From Caenorhabditis remanei (Eukaryota; Nematoda; Chromadorea; Rhabditida; Rhabditidae): a stretch of DNA of 64,000 nucleotides. The notes beneath the pieces are model-generated. The model did not search any database and was not told the DNA's origin. It saw nothing but the letters and a program-made list of their open reading frames with translations. The translations under genes were made by a program, and so were the position numbers. Location: assembly GCF_010183535.1 (NCBI RefSeq), contig NC_071328.1:1178001-1242000 (forward strand), read 5' to 3'. This document shows, piece after piece, positions 1 to 11,119 of the stretch. How positions within the stretch are numbered: the first letter of the stretch is position 1; each line of letters begins with the position of its first letter.

Positions 1-141
1 CTGATTTTCCGCCAATTTTTGGTGATTTTTCACCAAATTTTACCATTCCAAGCATATTGCGACCCAAAAAATGTGATTTTTCAGTCATTTTTTGCCTATT
101 TTTGGCCATTTTCAGCTTTTTTAATTCCAAAATGCCTCAAC

Positions 142-503
142 TTTGATATGTCCCCTTGGTGTCACATTTTGTCTCCACTGTCTTAGATTTGTACCTTTCT
201 GGTAGATCAAAAATAGGGCTACATTTTTGTAGTTGACAACTTTTTGATAGCTATTAAGGGTGATGAGATATAAGCGTTTGAAAATAAGGCACCTGGAAGG
301 AGAGACGCAGAGAAACGAGAGCGGCTGACTGTCTGCGTCGCTCGTTCTCCCGTCTCCCAATCTTTAAAGGCGCATAACTCGACAGGGTGAAGAGATAGAG
401 AAAAGTTTTCAACTACAAAAATGTAGCCCGGTTTTTGATCTACCAGAAAAATATAAATTTGGGACATTTGGGACAAAACGTGACACCAAGGGGACATGTC
501 AAA
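142..503. repeat. Family-1 palindromic MITE, full copy
   Basis: The left arm starts TTTGATATGTCCCCTTGG and the right arm ends CCAAGGGGACATGTCAAA, so the ends are inverted repeats. Each arm carries the core TTTTTGTAGTTGACAACTTTTT next to a CTTTAAAGGCGCATA block. The loop holds the GAGACGCAGAGAAACGAGA segment seen in other copies. No protein is encoded. Confidence 0.8.
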
Positions 504-539
504 ATATATGTTATTTTTGCCCAAAAAGGCAATTCTTAC

Positions 540-2261
540 CTCAAATTGCGAGTTTTTCTGCAACTTTCCACCGTCACTGTAGATATACGCACCCATTGGT
601 CCTGAAAATCATATTTTCGAAAAATGCAATTTGATCTACATACCTTTCTTAATAAACTGCACATTCTCAAATGTGGATGGTACCAGTCGTACCAGACTCG
701 TCACATCCAATTGAGCATTTTTTGGGGCGGGCTTTGCGAATGCTCTTTTTTTGAGCCGACTGAATTGATGCTCTCGAAGGAAGAACCATCCGTGGGAGGT
801 TAGGTAGGCCTGCAAGTTTGACATGTCCCCTTGGTGTCACATGTTGTCCCAACTGTCCCAATTTTATATTTTTCTTGTAGATCAAAACCAGGGCTATATT
901 TTTGTAGTTGACAACTTTTTGTTAGCTATTCACATTTTTGAGCTATACGCCTTTAAAGATGTCTAGCTTCTCTGCGTCTTTTCACAATCGTTGTGCTATC
1001 TTTAAAGGCGCATATCTCAGAAGTGGGCGGAGCTATTAAAAAATTGTCAACTACAAAAATTTAGCGCTATTTTTGATCTACCAGAAAAGTATAAATTTAG
1101 CAAAGTTGAACTTGAGGTACGATCAAATTTCAAACGGAAAAAATGTTACAATTTTTTTGAAAAAAATTTTTTGGCGGTTTTAATAATTTCTTATTTTTTG
1201 GAGTTTTGATGACGTATTTCACATAGCAGCATTGAAAAATGTGAAAAACTTTTTAAACTCTTCTTAAAATCCACACAAAATCCTATTAATACAATATTCA
1301 AAATCAAAATGTCCTACTTGTCCACGAGAAGTACACGGATCCCGGCTCAGGAACTTTTTAAAAATCAATATTGTTGTAAATCCACTGAAATTACAAAAAT
1401 CCATTTCATTTAAAAAATCCGCATAAAAAAGTCCATTTTGGAATTTTGACAAAACAATATCCCATATTTTGACATGTCTCCTTGGTGTCACATTTTGTCC
1501 CAATTGTCGCAAGTTTATATTTTTCTTGTAGATCAAAACCAGGGCTAAATTTTTGTAGTTGACAACTTTTTGATAGCTCCGCCCACTTTTGAGATATACG
1601 CCTTTAAAGAATGCCTATTTCGAAGGCGCCAGCCGAGAGAGGGGGAGGAGACGCAGAGAAGCGATACGCCCTCCTCGTTTCGCACGCTCTCTCGTCTCTC
1701 AATCTTTAAAGACGCATAACTCGACAGGGTGGAGAGATAGAGAAAAGTTTTCAACTACAAAAATGTAGCCCGTGGTTTGATCTACCAGAAAAGTATAAAT
1801 TGGGACATCTGGGACAAAATGTGACACATAGGGGACACATCTTTAAAGGCGCATATCTCAAAAGCGTGAAGAGCTATCAAAAAACTTCCAACTACAAAAA
1901 TGAAGCCCAAGTGGTGATCTACAAGAAAAATACAATTTCGGGAGTTCTGGGGCAAAATGTGACACCATGGGGACATGTCAAAACAAATCGATTTTAGCTT
2001 ACTTACCAATTTCGGAAACTCCTGCTGCTCGGGTATATACCAAACACTCTCCGAACCAAGTGCCTCTTCCACAGGGACAGTGGAGAGGGGGACTACGGCA
2101 TGGACAATTTGAATTTCAGCACCCAAACCAATCGAGTGAACAGCCTCGATTTCAACGAACACACGGTCTCGGATGACATGTTGCTCGAATGGTTTGGAGT
2201 GGGTTATAGTGAGAAATGAGGCGGAGAATAGAAATAAGACAATTTTAAGAAACATTTTCAT
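540..2261 (-). CDS. Unrecognised secreted protein, N-terminal part (3 exons, runs off left edge)
   Basis: Exons 2007-2261, 644-809 and 540-601 join in frame (phases 0, 1, 0), each with GT donor and AG acceptor (GTAAGT, GTATGT, GTAAGA). The start at 2261 is chosen because the product begins MKMFLKIVLFLFSASFLTI, a clear signal peptide ending near residue 23. The mature part begins KPFEQHVIRDR and has no motif I recognise; exon 3 ends in a YIYSDGGKLQKNSQFE stretch with an open donor, so the rest lies beyond position 1. Intron 1 (810-2006) is filled with family-1 palindromes. The start lies only 62 bp downstream of the srd stop on the same strand, so the two may be co-transcribed. Function unknown; exon structure is well supported by phase, identity is not. 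Confidence 0.65.
817..1102. repeat. Family-1 palindrome, right arm truncated
   Basis: The left arm TTTGACATGTCCCCTTGG and both GTTGACAACTTTTT/AAAAATTGTCAACT cores are present, but the right terminus decays after about 1100. It lies in intron 1 of the secreted-protein gene. Confidence 0.7.
1467..1983. repeat. Composite family-1 palindromes
   Basis: A full copy (from about 1467 to 1840) is followed directly by an extra right arm ending GGGGACATGTCAAAA at 1983, so one left arm serves two right arms. The loop has the GAGACGCAGAGAAGCGA segment. The second right arm ends 23 bp from the donor of exon 1 of the secreted-protein gene. Confidence 0.7.
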
Positions 2262-2323
2262 ATAATATAACATGGCATAGAGGGGTACTAAGAGTCGAGA
2301 CGCCAACTGTTAATCCCATTAAA

Positions 2324-5300
2324 TCACTCGTGAAGTGTGCTCTTGTGTGCTGTTGACACGTCGACAATTGTTGAATTCGCTTTTTTTCCGACGACACGAA
2401 GGATTGCGTGACGATATGGGACGATGAAGTAGAAGGAGATGAACGGATCAATTAGGGCTGGTAGACATGTCATTATGTTTAGCAGGTGTTCTGAAATTTT
2501 TAAGTTTTGAAAATTGAAAAAAAAAGTTTTTTGAAAATTGAAAAACTCGGAGCCCATTTTGTCCCCACTGTCCCCAATTTGTATTATTCTGGTAGATCAC
2601 ATCAAGAGCTACACTTTTGTAATTGACATCTTTTTGATAGCTCCGCCCACTTTTGAGATATGTGCCTTTAAATATAGCGCGCGATCAGCTTACCCCATTA
2701 GCTACTTAGGAGCCTTTCTTTTAAAGGGGCATATCTCAAAAGAGGGCGGAGCTATCAAAAAGTTGTCAACTACAAAAATGTAGCCCATGTTTCAATCTAC
2801 TAGATAAATATAGTTTTGAAACAATTGGGACAAAATGTGACACCAATGGGACATGTCAAAAGTCAGACCATAAAAATGCCGTTTTCGTACGCGGAAGGTT
2901 GTTTTTCCCACTGTTTAACGGATTTAAACGGTACAAATTAACATATATATCACGTCTTATGACTTGGTAGCCAAGAATTCCATTAAAACAGCCATAAAAA
3001 ATTTCATACATTCTCTTACGAACAAAAAAGTTCGTTTTTGGCCAAAAATAAAAAATTTCAAAGTCCTAATTATATGAAACTTAAAAATTTGAATAAAACA
3101 CAAAAAAAAGTGGCCTAAAAACTCAAAACACGGGAAACTAGGCCATAAAAATTAAAATGTATTATTTAACAAAAAAAAAACGGTTTTCGACTTCAAAATT
3201 GAAAATTTACAGTTTTTAGGGATGCGACTTCAAGTTGGTTAAATCGGTGGCCTAGAATCCCAAAATTTGGGGGAAACTAGGTTTTCTAATGTTTCCACAT
3301 CAGAAAACTTTCAAAAAAGTTTTTCACTTTTTCTATATAAAAAATATACCAATGGTTTTAAAATGTTATGATTTTACAAAAACCAAAAAAACATTTGCCG
3401 CCAGCAGGGGTCGAACCTGCGACCTTGGGCTTATTAGACCCACGCTCTAACCGACTGAGCTATGGCGGCCACACTTTCCCATGGTTATTGTTGCGTTAAC
3501 AAATGTGTGTCCCTCCCTTTCTGTGTCCCGATTTTTCAAAAATTTCCAAAATTTTGACATGTCCCCTTGGTGTCACATTTTGTCTCAACTGTCCCATATT
3601 TATATTTTTCTGGTAGATCTAACCCTGATCTTTATTTTTGTAGTTGACAACTTTTTGATAGCTCCGCCCACTTTTGAGATATGCGTCTTTAAAGATAGCC
3701 AACTTTCAAGTGGCGACGTCACAAGCGGTCACTTTTAAGGGCGCATATCTCAAAAGTGGGCGGTGCTATCAAAAAGTTGTCAACTACAAAAATGAAGCCC
3801 GATTCTTGATCTACACAACGATTACAAATTGGAGACAATTGGGACAAAATGTGACACCAAGAGGACACTTACCAGTAATCAAAAACTCCTCGGCTGTGAA
3901 TTGTGTTATCAGGTATAACGTCATTATAGGAAAATATGAGATGAGTGGAAGCATTGCTTGGCAAGCGAGTCCCTGAAATAATGGTGGCCTAGAAAACTCT
4001 TAGTCCCCGCTCCGCCCCCCTTACCTTCATCAAAGTCCTGGTATGCCTCTTCGTATTATTCGATAACTTCGAGTGAGTTTTAGTGAGTTCCAGAATTTTT
4101 CGAATAATAAAAACCGATACCATTGGAACACCGTAGGCACCAACGGCCACCGCGCCTGTCACAAATAAGAATTGGAGGGATTTGGTGTCGGCGAATCCCG
4201 AAAATGGGGTATAAATCGATAGGTCGTGGGAGGGATGCTCTCGGATAGACTGCTCCCGTACTATTTCGAAATTCCATGGGGCCGTGAAGGGTGTGAGCTG
4301 GAAGAGGGGAAAGTTAGGCAATGTAAACCAGAAAAATGGGTTACTGTAGCGATGAGCGGCGGAATATGACTACCGAGTACCAACGCTATCAATGAATTCC
4401 GTCGGAGCCGCCAATTTTTGATTAGCGAGTATCGAAAGACTACTGTAGTCGTGATAGACATGGCGACACTTGAACTGATACCCTGAATTACATAAAAGAT
4501 TAAAAATCTATTGAAATTTGATAAAAAATAGCAAAAACCAGGAAAAAATCGCCCAAAAACGAGCTTAACCAAAATTTTCTCCCGATTTCTACTTGTCCTC
4601 GAGGAGTACACAAATATTGGCCAAGATATCGGATCGGATGAGAAAATACTAGAATTAAAGAAATCATTTTTATTTTTAAATTTTTTCAAAATTTCCCAAA
4701 TTTTGACATGTCCCCTTGGTGTCACATTTTTTCCAACTGTCCTAATTTTATAGTTTTCTGGTAGATCAAAAATCAAGCTACATTTTTGTAGTTGACAACT
4801 TTTTGATAGCTATTCACGCTTTTGAGATACGGAGCCTCAAAGTTAACGCGCTGAGGAAGGGCGAGAGAGCGTGCGAAACGAGGAGGGCGCCTAGCTTCTC
4901 TGCGTCTTCTCTCTCTAGCGTTTCCAGGTACCAAACTTTGAAGGCACATAACTCAAAAGCGTGAATAGCTAGCAAAAAGTTGTCAACTACAAAAATGTAG
5001 CACGATTTTTGATCTACAAGAAAAATATAAATTTGGGACATTGGGGACAAAATGTGATACAAAGGGGATATGTTAAAGTTAAGCCATTTTTTTTTACGGA
5101 ATCTCAAATAAGGTTTTTTTTCCAATTTTAACTATTTCCTTACCACAAATACGTGATAACATCCAAAACACACATGCGGTCCAAATTTTCTGCACAATCC
5201 GTTCGCCAGCACCGCCATTGTCGTCGAGTTGGGTAACGCTCTGGAAGAAAAAAAGTATTCGCACGGCACACGCTTCTTACAACTGCGCTCTACCGAAACC

Positions 5301-5635
5301 AATGAAAATTGTGTGCGAAATTGAGAGACTCAGAGAAAAAGAGACATTTTTCAAGGGAAATTCGGTGGAGCGCAGTTGTAAGAACAGTGCCGAGCTGATA
5401 GGTAGGTCAAATGAAAAATCAATAACCTGTACTGAATAAAATAGGCGGTGAGTATGTTTAGAAGCTGACAAAATGTCGTATTATATAGAAATATTTTGAG
5501 ATCACTCAGATTGGCGGGTGATTTTTTGGTAATGAGGATGAGGAGCAAGAGCTGGAAGAGGAGACCGCAAATGAGGTAGATGTGGAAGTATGTGTTGATG
5601 AGGGCGACGAATCGATTGGAATCGGAGGTGTCCAT
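2324..5635 (-). CDS. SRD-family serpentine chemoreceptor, intact, 6 exons
   Basis: Exons 5427-5635, 5144-5240, 4345-4482, 4025-4297, 3873-3972 and 2324-2490 join in perfect phase to a 327-residue protein, the usual length for nematode 7TM Srd receptors. The start at 5635 follows TTTTTCAG directly, the layout expected of a spliced-leader acceptor. Family marks are an N-terminal hydrophobic helix ([18 protein letters not shown]), the NTTFCQLLN segment in TM2, [17 protein letters not shown] and GP-x-C-F-x-x-YH before TM3, and a last helix [15 protein letters not shown]. As a G-protein-coupled receptor it would act in the membrane of sensory cilia; the ligand is unknown. The last intron (2491-3872) contains a tRNA-Ile gene and two palindromes, and a palindrome end abuts the exon-5 donor. 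No lesion is seen. I do not assign an individual srd number. Confidence 0.88.
2550..2860. repeat. Family-1 palindrome, left end truncated
   Basis: Both core arms and the right terminus (CCAATGGGACATGTCAAA) are present; the extreme left terminus is missing. It lies in the last intron of the srd gene. Confidence 0.65.
3397..3469 (-). tRNA. tRNA-Ile (anticodon AAU), in an intron of the srd gene
   Basis: On the minus strand the 73-nt sequence folds into a full cloverleaf: the acceptor GCCGCCA pairs with TGGCGGC, the D-arm is GCTC...GAGC, the anticodon stem TGGGT/GCCCA encloses loop CTAATAA (anticodon AAT), and the T-arm GCAGG-TTCGACC-CCTGC is perfect. The internal A and B boxes (TAGCTCAGTCGG; GGTTCGACCCC) are intact. 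It sits in sense orientation inside the last srd intron and should be transcribed independently by RNA polymerase III. Confidence 0.95.
3553..3871. repeat. Family-1 palindrome abutting a splice donor
   Basis: The left end is TTTGACATGTCCCCTTGG. The right end reads ACACCAAGAGGACACTTACC, where ACTTAC (3867-3872) is the minus-strand donor of srd exon 5. Element and splice signal are therefore contiguous. Confidence 0.7.
4702..5077. repeat. Family-1 palindrome, full copy
   Basis: Arms run from TTTTGACATGTCCCCTTGG to AAAGGGGATATGTTAAA, with the shared core in both and a GAGCGTGCGAAACGAGGAGG loop segment. It lies in intron 2 of the srd gene (4483-5143). Confidence 0.75.
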
Positions 5636-5694
5636 CTGAAAAACTGGGGAAAATTGGGAAAAAAATACAGGTTGTGGGAAGAAAAATAGTAAAA

Positions 5695-6675
5695 AAACAC
5701 AAGTTGTTGACACCAAAAACACACGATTTCCAACAAAAACGAAAAAAAAACCACAAGTTGTTGAAAATCACATCGACACTCGCCCACAAGGTCAGTAACA
5801 CACGATTTTCAATGAAACACAAGTTGTTGAAAAACACAAGTTGTTGAAAATCGAAAATACAACTTGTGGTAGTCAGAACACATGTTGTGGGAACAGAAAC
5901 ACAAGTTGTTGAAAATTGAGGAAAAACACTCAAAAAACACAAGTTGTTGAAATTAACACAACTTGTGGTAAGCAGCAAAACACAAGTTGTGGGAAGAAAA
6001 ACGAACATTTTCCAGCAAAAACAACAAAAAAAAGGAAAAAACACAAGTTGTTGAGAAAAACACAAGTTGTGGAAGCAGAAACACACGACTTTCGCGAAAA
6101 CGAAGAAAAACGAAAATCACAAGGGGTTGAAAATCAAAGCATAACTTGTCGGAAGAAACACAAGTTGTTGAAAAACACAAGTTGTTGAAAAGCACACCCA
6201 CACGCCCACAAGGTCAAAAACACACGATTTCCGTCAAAAAAAACAAGAAACTAAAAACAATGTTGACAACACACAAACACACAAAAAACAACGATTTCCC
6301 AAGAAACACAACTTGTTGAGAACACACCCACAAGTTGTTGAAAAAAAAACACACGATCCAAAAATGTTTTTTCAAGATTTTCCCTTTTTTATATACACCC
6401 CTTATCTTGTGACTTCCCTCTCCCTCTGTGCTCAGCTCTAATCAACTAATTAAGTCATCAGAAGACGTGACACTTAATTGATGACCAGACTGGTCTGCTG
6501 GAATCAGAAAACAAGAAATTATAAGAAAAATGTCAGGTGCACTCAACGGGTCCCAGAGGATCTAAAGGGTGACGGGGAGCATTTTCCCAAAAAATTAAAA
6601 AACTGAAATTTCAACAAAAAAACACAAGTTGTTAACAACACACACACACACACACACACACACAAGTTGTTGAAA
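5695..6675. repeat. Degenerate ACAAGTTGTTG minisatellite upstream of the srd gene
   Basis: About twenty copies of CACAAGTTGTTGAAAA or its inverse CAACTTGTG are spread over roughly 1 kb, interleaved with a second motif, ACACGATTTCC. A (CA)n tract lies at 6641-6663. Apparent long reading frames here (runs of NNLCF and TTCVF) are translations of the repeat. The array occupies the region just 5' of the srd start. Confidence 0.8.
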
Positions 6676-7733
6676 AAAACGATGGCCTAGAAACCCAAAC
6701 TAGTCCTCTAAGGAGTGTTGAATCTTTAGAACAGAGTCATTTAAAAAACCTAACTTAGTTTTTTGAAAAATTTCGAAAAAATTATATTTTCATGTGAAAA
6801 TCACGTACGAGGAAATCGGGGAACTCTTTGAAATCAGTGATCCGTGAATTCAGAGAATCTCAGCTATATTAGTCTGATTACTTGTTTTGGGGAGCACACG
6901 TACTTTGGTCATTAGATCATTATTAGGTCTGACGTAAAAATTTTTTATGAGATTTGGGGTCCCTGAAGTACGGGGGATCAATTGGTTCAAAAAGGCTTGC
7001 TTGACTTTGACATGTCCCCTTGGTGTCACATTTTGTCCCAACTATGTCCCATTTATATTTTTCTGGTTGATCAACTCCTGATCTTCATTTTTGTAGTTGA
7101 CAACTTCTTGGTAGCTCCGCCCACTTTTGAGATATACGTGTTTGAAAAAAAACCATTACTTTTTTTCCATTTTTTTTCCAAAATGGCACTACTTTGACAT
7201 GTCCCCTTGGTGTCACATTTTGCGCCAACAGTTTAAAATTTATATTTTTTGGTAGATCAAATCTTGTTCTCCATTTTTGTAGTTAACAACTTTTTTATAG
7301 CTCCGCCCACTTTTGAGATATGCTCCTTTAAAGATTGCAACTCCTTAAGGAAGAGAGGAAGTGAGAGGGAGTGGAGACGCAGAGAAGCTAGAGCGTCTGA
7401 TTTCTCTGCACCCTCCCGTTCTCCCACACTCTTATTTAGAATGTTTAGTTATACTGTACGATACCCGAAATAATTTTCTATTAGAATCTAAAAATTCAAG
7501 AAAAAAATGTGCCTGATCTCTTAAACCTGGTGAAGCAGAAACATTTTCTTAAAATCTCAAATTTCAATATTTAACCGGTTTTTATTTTTAGAGAAACGTT
7601 ATCTAGAATGTGCTTTAATCTCAGCAAAAGTTTTGTCTGAAAGTGTTCTGAAACTATCAAAAACCGGTTTCCCGCCACTTCTAATCAAAACCAGACCTAC
7701 CACTGTACTCCTTACAAAAAGCAAAAAATATTC
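6676..7733. other. Gene-free stretch with two half copies of family 1
   Basis: I see no exon with consistent splice phase. Half palindromes lie at about 7004-7145 and 7193-7335 (left arm and core only). The GGCCTAGAAACCCAAA motif occurs at 6683. Confidence 0.5.
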
Positions 7734-7986
7734 GCACTCGGTGGGAATCGAACTCTTGAGACACGTTTTCCCGGTCAGACTCCTTACCATTTGAGCTATA
7801 GGTGCGGTTCGGCGGCCTGGAACTGAGGATGGTGATAAGGGTGGCGGAGGGGATGCGGAAAAGAGGGCGGCGACGCCACCCTTATCACAACCCCCTGTTC
7901 CGCGCAGCCGGCGCGCCCTTGTAGCTCAACTGGTAGGGAGCCTGTCCGGTAATCTGACCAACCGGGGTTCAATTCCTTCGCCCCGC
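7734..7986. repeat. Divergent pair of degenerate tRNA-like sequences
   Basis: On the minus strand 7734-7805 resembles a tRNA: an A-box-like TAGCTCAAATGG, a B-box-like AGTTCGATTCC, and partly paired ends. On the plus strand about 7911-7986 reads TTGTAGCTCAACTGGTAGG...GGGGTTCAATTCC and is followed by AATATTTTTTGTTTTTT. Acceptor and anticodon stems do not pair well in either, so I do not call them functional. The head-to-head layout and flank resemble the elements at 16.7-21.2 kb. Confidence 0.6.
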
Positions 7987-8649
7987 TAATATTTTTTGTT
8001 TTTTGTGAGGAGTACGGGGATATGTCTGATTTTGATTAGAAGTGCCTGCAAACAGGTTTTTATAGTTTTTTTATTAGGCTCAAAGCACATTTTCAGATTT
8101 TTTTTCATTTTTTTTTGTTCCAGACATTAATTAGGTGTCATGGGAACTTGAGCTTGTTGGACTGCACTTTTCACTCAAAAAATCACAAATTTATGCTTTC
8201 ACAGTTCAGTTAATACTTGACAATAAAGGAAACACGAAGACCAAAATAACTTTGGTGGCCTAGAATCCGATTCTAGGCCACCTAATAACACACCAATAAA
8301 TATATTGTAGAAGCGGGAGAGAGATGTGATAAAAGTATGACTCGTAGTACAACATATATGCTTAAAAAATAAAATTAGCAAAAAAATGTTTGGAAATTTA
8401 AAAAAAAAATTGGGTTTCACCAGGAAAAGCTGAGAGGGGGGAAGGGGACGAGATTCAGTAGTGAGTAGATACCTAAGATTTGGTTGGAACGGGGTGACAG
8501 GGGCTAAGTAGGTAGGGGGACGGACAACAAAAAAATTTGACAAAAAAATGTTTTCAATTTGTCGCCAAAAAATGGTTCATAATGCTTATAGGACACCTGA
8601 GTTAACGTAAAATGGAAGATTTAGGGTTTCTAGGCCACGGCCTAGATTT
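7987..8649. other. Stretch without recognised gene
   Basis: AT-rich sequence with poly-T tracts and an inverted GGTGGCCTAGAATCCGATTCTAGGCCACC motif around 8250-8281. Open frames here lack hydrophobic or motif signatures and flanking splice sites in phase. Confidence 0.4.
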
Positions 8650-11000
8650 TCACATCTCCACATCAATCACCTCCTCCTGTGGGACCATAGGTACCATCGG
8701 GGGAAACTGGAGAGCCGGGGGCCCACTTAAAAGTGAGGATTGGAGCAAAGAGGCCAAATAAAGTGACATCAAAGGATTCGGCTGGAGACTTAAAAGGGCG
8801 GTATGGATGTCTGGAAGGAAGGATTGAGGGGATTGAAGGACTGGAAGAGTTGGCGAGAGTAGGAGTGGTGATGCACCGAGTTGTGGTGTTGGGAGAGCCG
8901 ATGGAATCGTTTGGAGCAGATCCTCTTCGGGGTCGGTTTGGATGCCAGAGTCGGAGGACGACTCGCTTCGACATGGAGATAGTGGGGAGGCTGGAAATTT
9001 TTGGAGGTTAGGATGGAACAGGGTCTGAGGCTCCAGGGTTTTAGGCTTAGGCTTAAATTTGAGGACGTTTGAAACTCAAAACTGCAAGATTTCTGAACTT
9101 TAGAATCAGGCTTAAGAGAACAATTGGGTTCTAAGGCTTAGGCTTAAGGACAAGAGCTTTCGGCTTAGGCTACAGGTCCTTAGACTAGCGATTCAGGTCC
9201 TTAGGATTAAGCTTAACCAAACTTTTAAGAAATATCTTAACCGAATTAACCGAATTTAGTATCTTATCGCATTTGCAGTCTCTTAGGCTTTGGATTAATA
9301 GTTTTAACAGGTTTTAACAGGTTTAATTGAGATTTTGCTTAATTTATTCATTTAGGCTTAATTACGCTTAAACTAAAATTTGTACTTACCTAGGTTCGAG
9401 TTTACATGAGTCGCTAGGGGCCTAAAACGTCGAAAATTTGGAAAATTTAGGCCTAGTGATGTGCTTAGGAGGCCGAGACCCTTTAAAAAATCACCCATCA
9501 AATTCTTTTTCCTGAAAATTCAGGTGCAAAGACTTAAGCTCACCTTTCTCATAAGTGGGCATGACATTATAAATCATATCGACATGTCCACATGTGCCAT
9601 TTCCATTCGAATGTGCCAGTGCTCCCTGCACATCCTCAAACTTTGCACCACACCGACACACGCATGGAGACGTGTTATGTACGTGAGTGATGTGATGTGT
9701 CAAGACGGAAACCCGCTCGTCTTCAAACGAACACAGTTGACAGCGATAGAAGACTTGTCGCTTATCGGGGAGCGAGGAACAACGATCGGAGTCTGATGAG
9801 CACGAGGAGTCGATGGAGGTGCTGTTAGTGTCGAAGACTTTGGAGCGACTGTATTTGGAGACAACGCGAATTCCATGGGTTTCTGGAAGGAAAGAGATTG
9901 AGATTAGGGCTTGATGGAGGTCCCTTTGACAGAAAATTTTTGTTAGGCTTAGGCTTCAGGCTGTCAAGATCCTTAGCCTTAGGCTTAATCATTATAAGGT
10001 TTCTAATTTCAGGCTTAGGCTTAAGGAAGACTCGAAAATTTCGAATATCAAATATTATCGGTTTTCAAGAAAACTTTGGCGCAAAAACGCGTTCCAAAAA
10101 GCCTTTTCAAAAAAATGCCAGCTTGCACACTTTTGAGCTTGGCGAGGCTTTTAAGCCTAGGTTAAGCCCTTCTGTAATTTTTAAAATAGGATGTCACCAA
10201 GAAATGTGTCAAAAATTTTTTGGCTCAAAATTTGTGTATCCATTCAGACCTAAGCTCAATGGCGTTCTTAATATATGGCTCAACGGAGCTTTGTGGATCT
10301 AAGGCTCAAACAAGGTATCGGAAGCTTAGGCTTAACCGAAATTCCTGCCGTTAGTTCTAGTCGAGCCCTTAGGCTAAGGCTTTAGCGATATCTCACAAGG
10401 GAAGTCTTTGGAGACGCCACTTTCAAACGATCTATAAATTCGGTCATAGGTAATTTCGACTACGTGGAGTCCATTTTTGCAGTCAAAATCTGCTGAATGT
10501 CTCTGCGAGCCGAGTTATGAGCTCACAAACTTCCCTTAGGTTAAGGCTTTAGCGATATCTCAGGTTTAAGGCCGTATGTTCAGTTCCAACTCACTTGCAA
10601 CATGTCTAATCAAGTCGGCCTTCCACTTGCTTGTCCTCGAGCAATATCTGCACTTAAACGGCCGCTCCGAAGTGTGAACTCTCTTATGACGAATCATCTC
10701 GGACACCCATTTGCCCTGATATCCACACGTCGAACACGTTCTCGTCGAAACATCTGGATCCAACTCCATCTTCTTCATCTCGATCTCATCATCGGGTCCT
10801 TCGATCGCCTCTTGTTCACTCAGATATCTCTTTTCGAATGGTTGATCGTCGGCTTTTCGGGCGACCAAGGCGTCGAGAGTGTTCGATGGATTCGCCACCT
10901 CGCCACGTCTTCGCTTACGTCGAAGCTCTTTGTCGGGTGAGGAGAGGGAGGAGAGGAGTGTGGAGACGTCGAGAGCGGTGAGCAGCGATTCGCAATTCAT
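8650..11000 (-). CDS. C2H2 zinc-finger protein, 3 exons, 361 residues
   Basis: Exons 10595-11000, 9544-9882 and 8650-8990 join in phase (1, 1) to a 361-residue protein. The start at 11000 lies 12 bp downstream of a TTTCCAG acceptor (11013-11014), suiting trans-splicing. Finger 1 is C89/C92/H105/H109; finger 2 is C117/C120/H133/H138 and is split by intron 1; a third is C183/C186/H198-H202; a Cys-rich CVCRCGAKF segment follows. Residues 26-32 (LRRKRRR) could be a nuclear signal. The C-terminal third is Ser/Pro/Leu-rich with an acidic patch (TDPEEDLL) and ends EEVIDVEM, like an activation or repression region. It is presumably a nuclear DNA-binding regulator; I do not recognise which. Both introns and the 5' flank carry TTAGGC-like sequence. 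Confidence 0.85.
9036..9335. repeat. Degenerate TTAGGC interstitial telomere-like repeats (intron 2 of the zinc-finger gene)
   Basis: Motifs such as TTAGGCTTAGGCTTA recur with many substitutions. TTAGGC is the C. elegans telomere repeat unit. Further blocks lie at 9940-10025 and 10310-10385 (intron 1) and at 11120-12390. Confidence 0.8.
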
Positions 11001-11119
11001 TTTTGGGAATATCTGGAAAAAAACATGGTAAGATGAGAGGAAATTAGGAGAAAATTGGTGAAAAAACGATGAGAAATAAGAAAGACCAAAAAGTTTCAAC
11101 AAAAATTTTGTAGTGTTTA

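Noticed and set aside
5502..6201. Long minus-strand frames rich in NNLCF and TTCVF
   Set aside because: They are translations of the ACAAGTTGTTG minisatellite; no start context, splice sites or conservation.
5695..6675. Possible CRISPR array because of repeated short words
   Set aside because: Repeat spacing is irregular, both orientations occur, spacers are AT-rich and similar, and the host is a nematode.
8733..9011. Plus-strand 92-codon frame opposite the last zinc-finger exon
   Set aside because: Complement of the coding exon 8650-8990, which is fixed by phase with two other exons.
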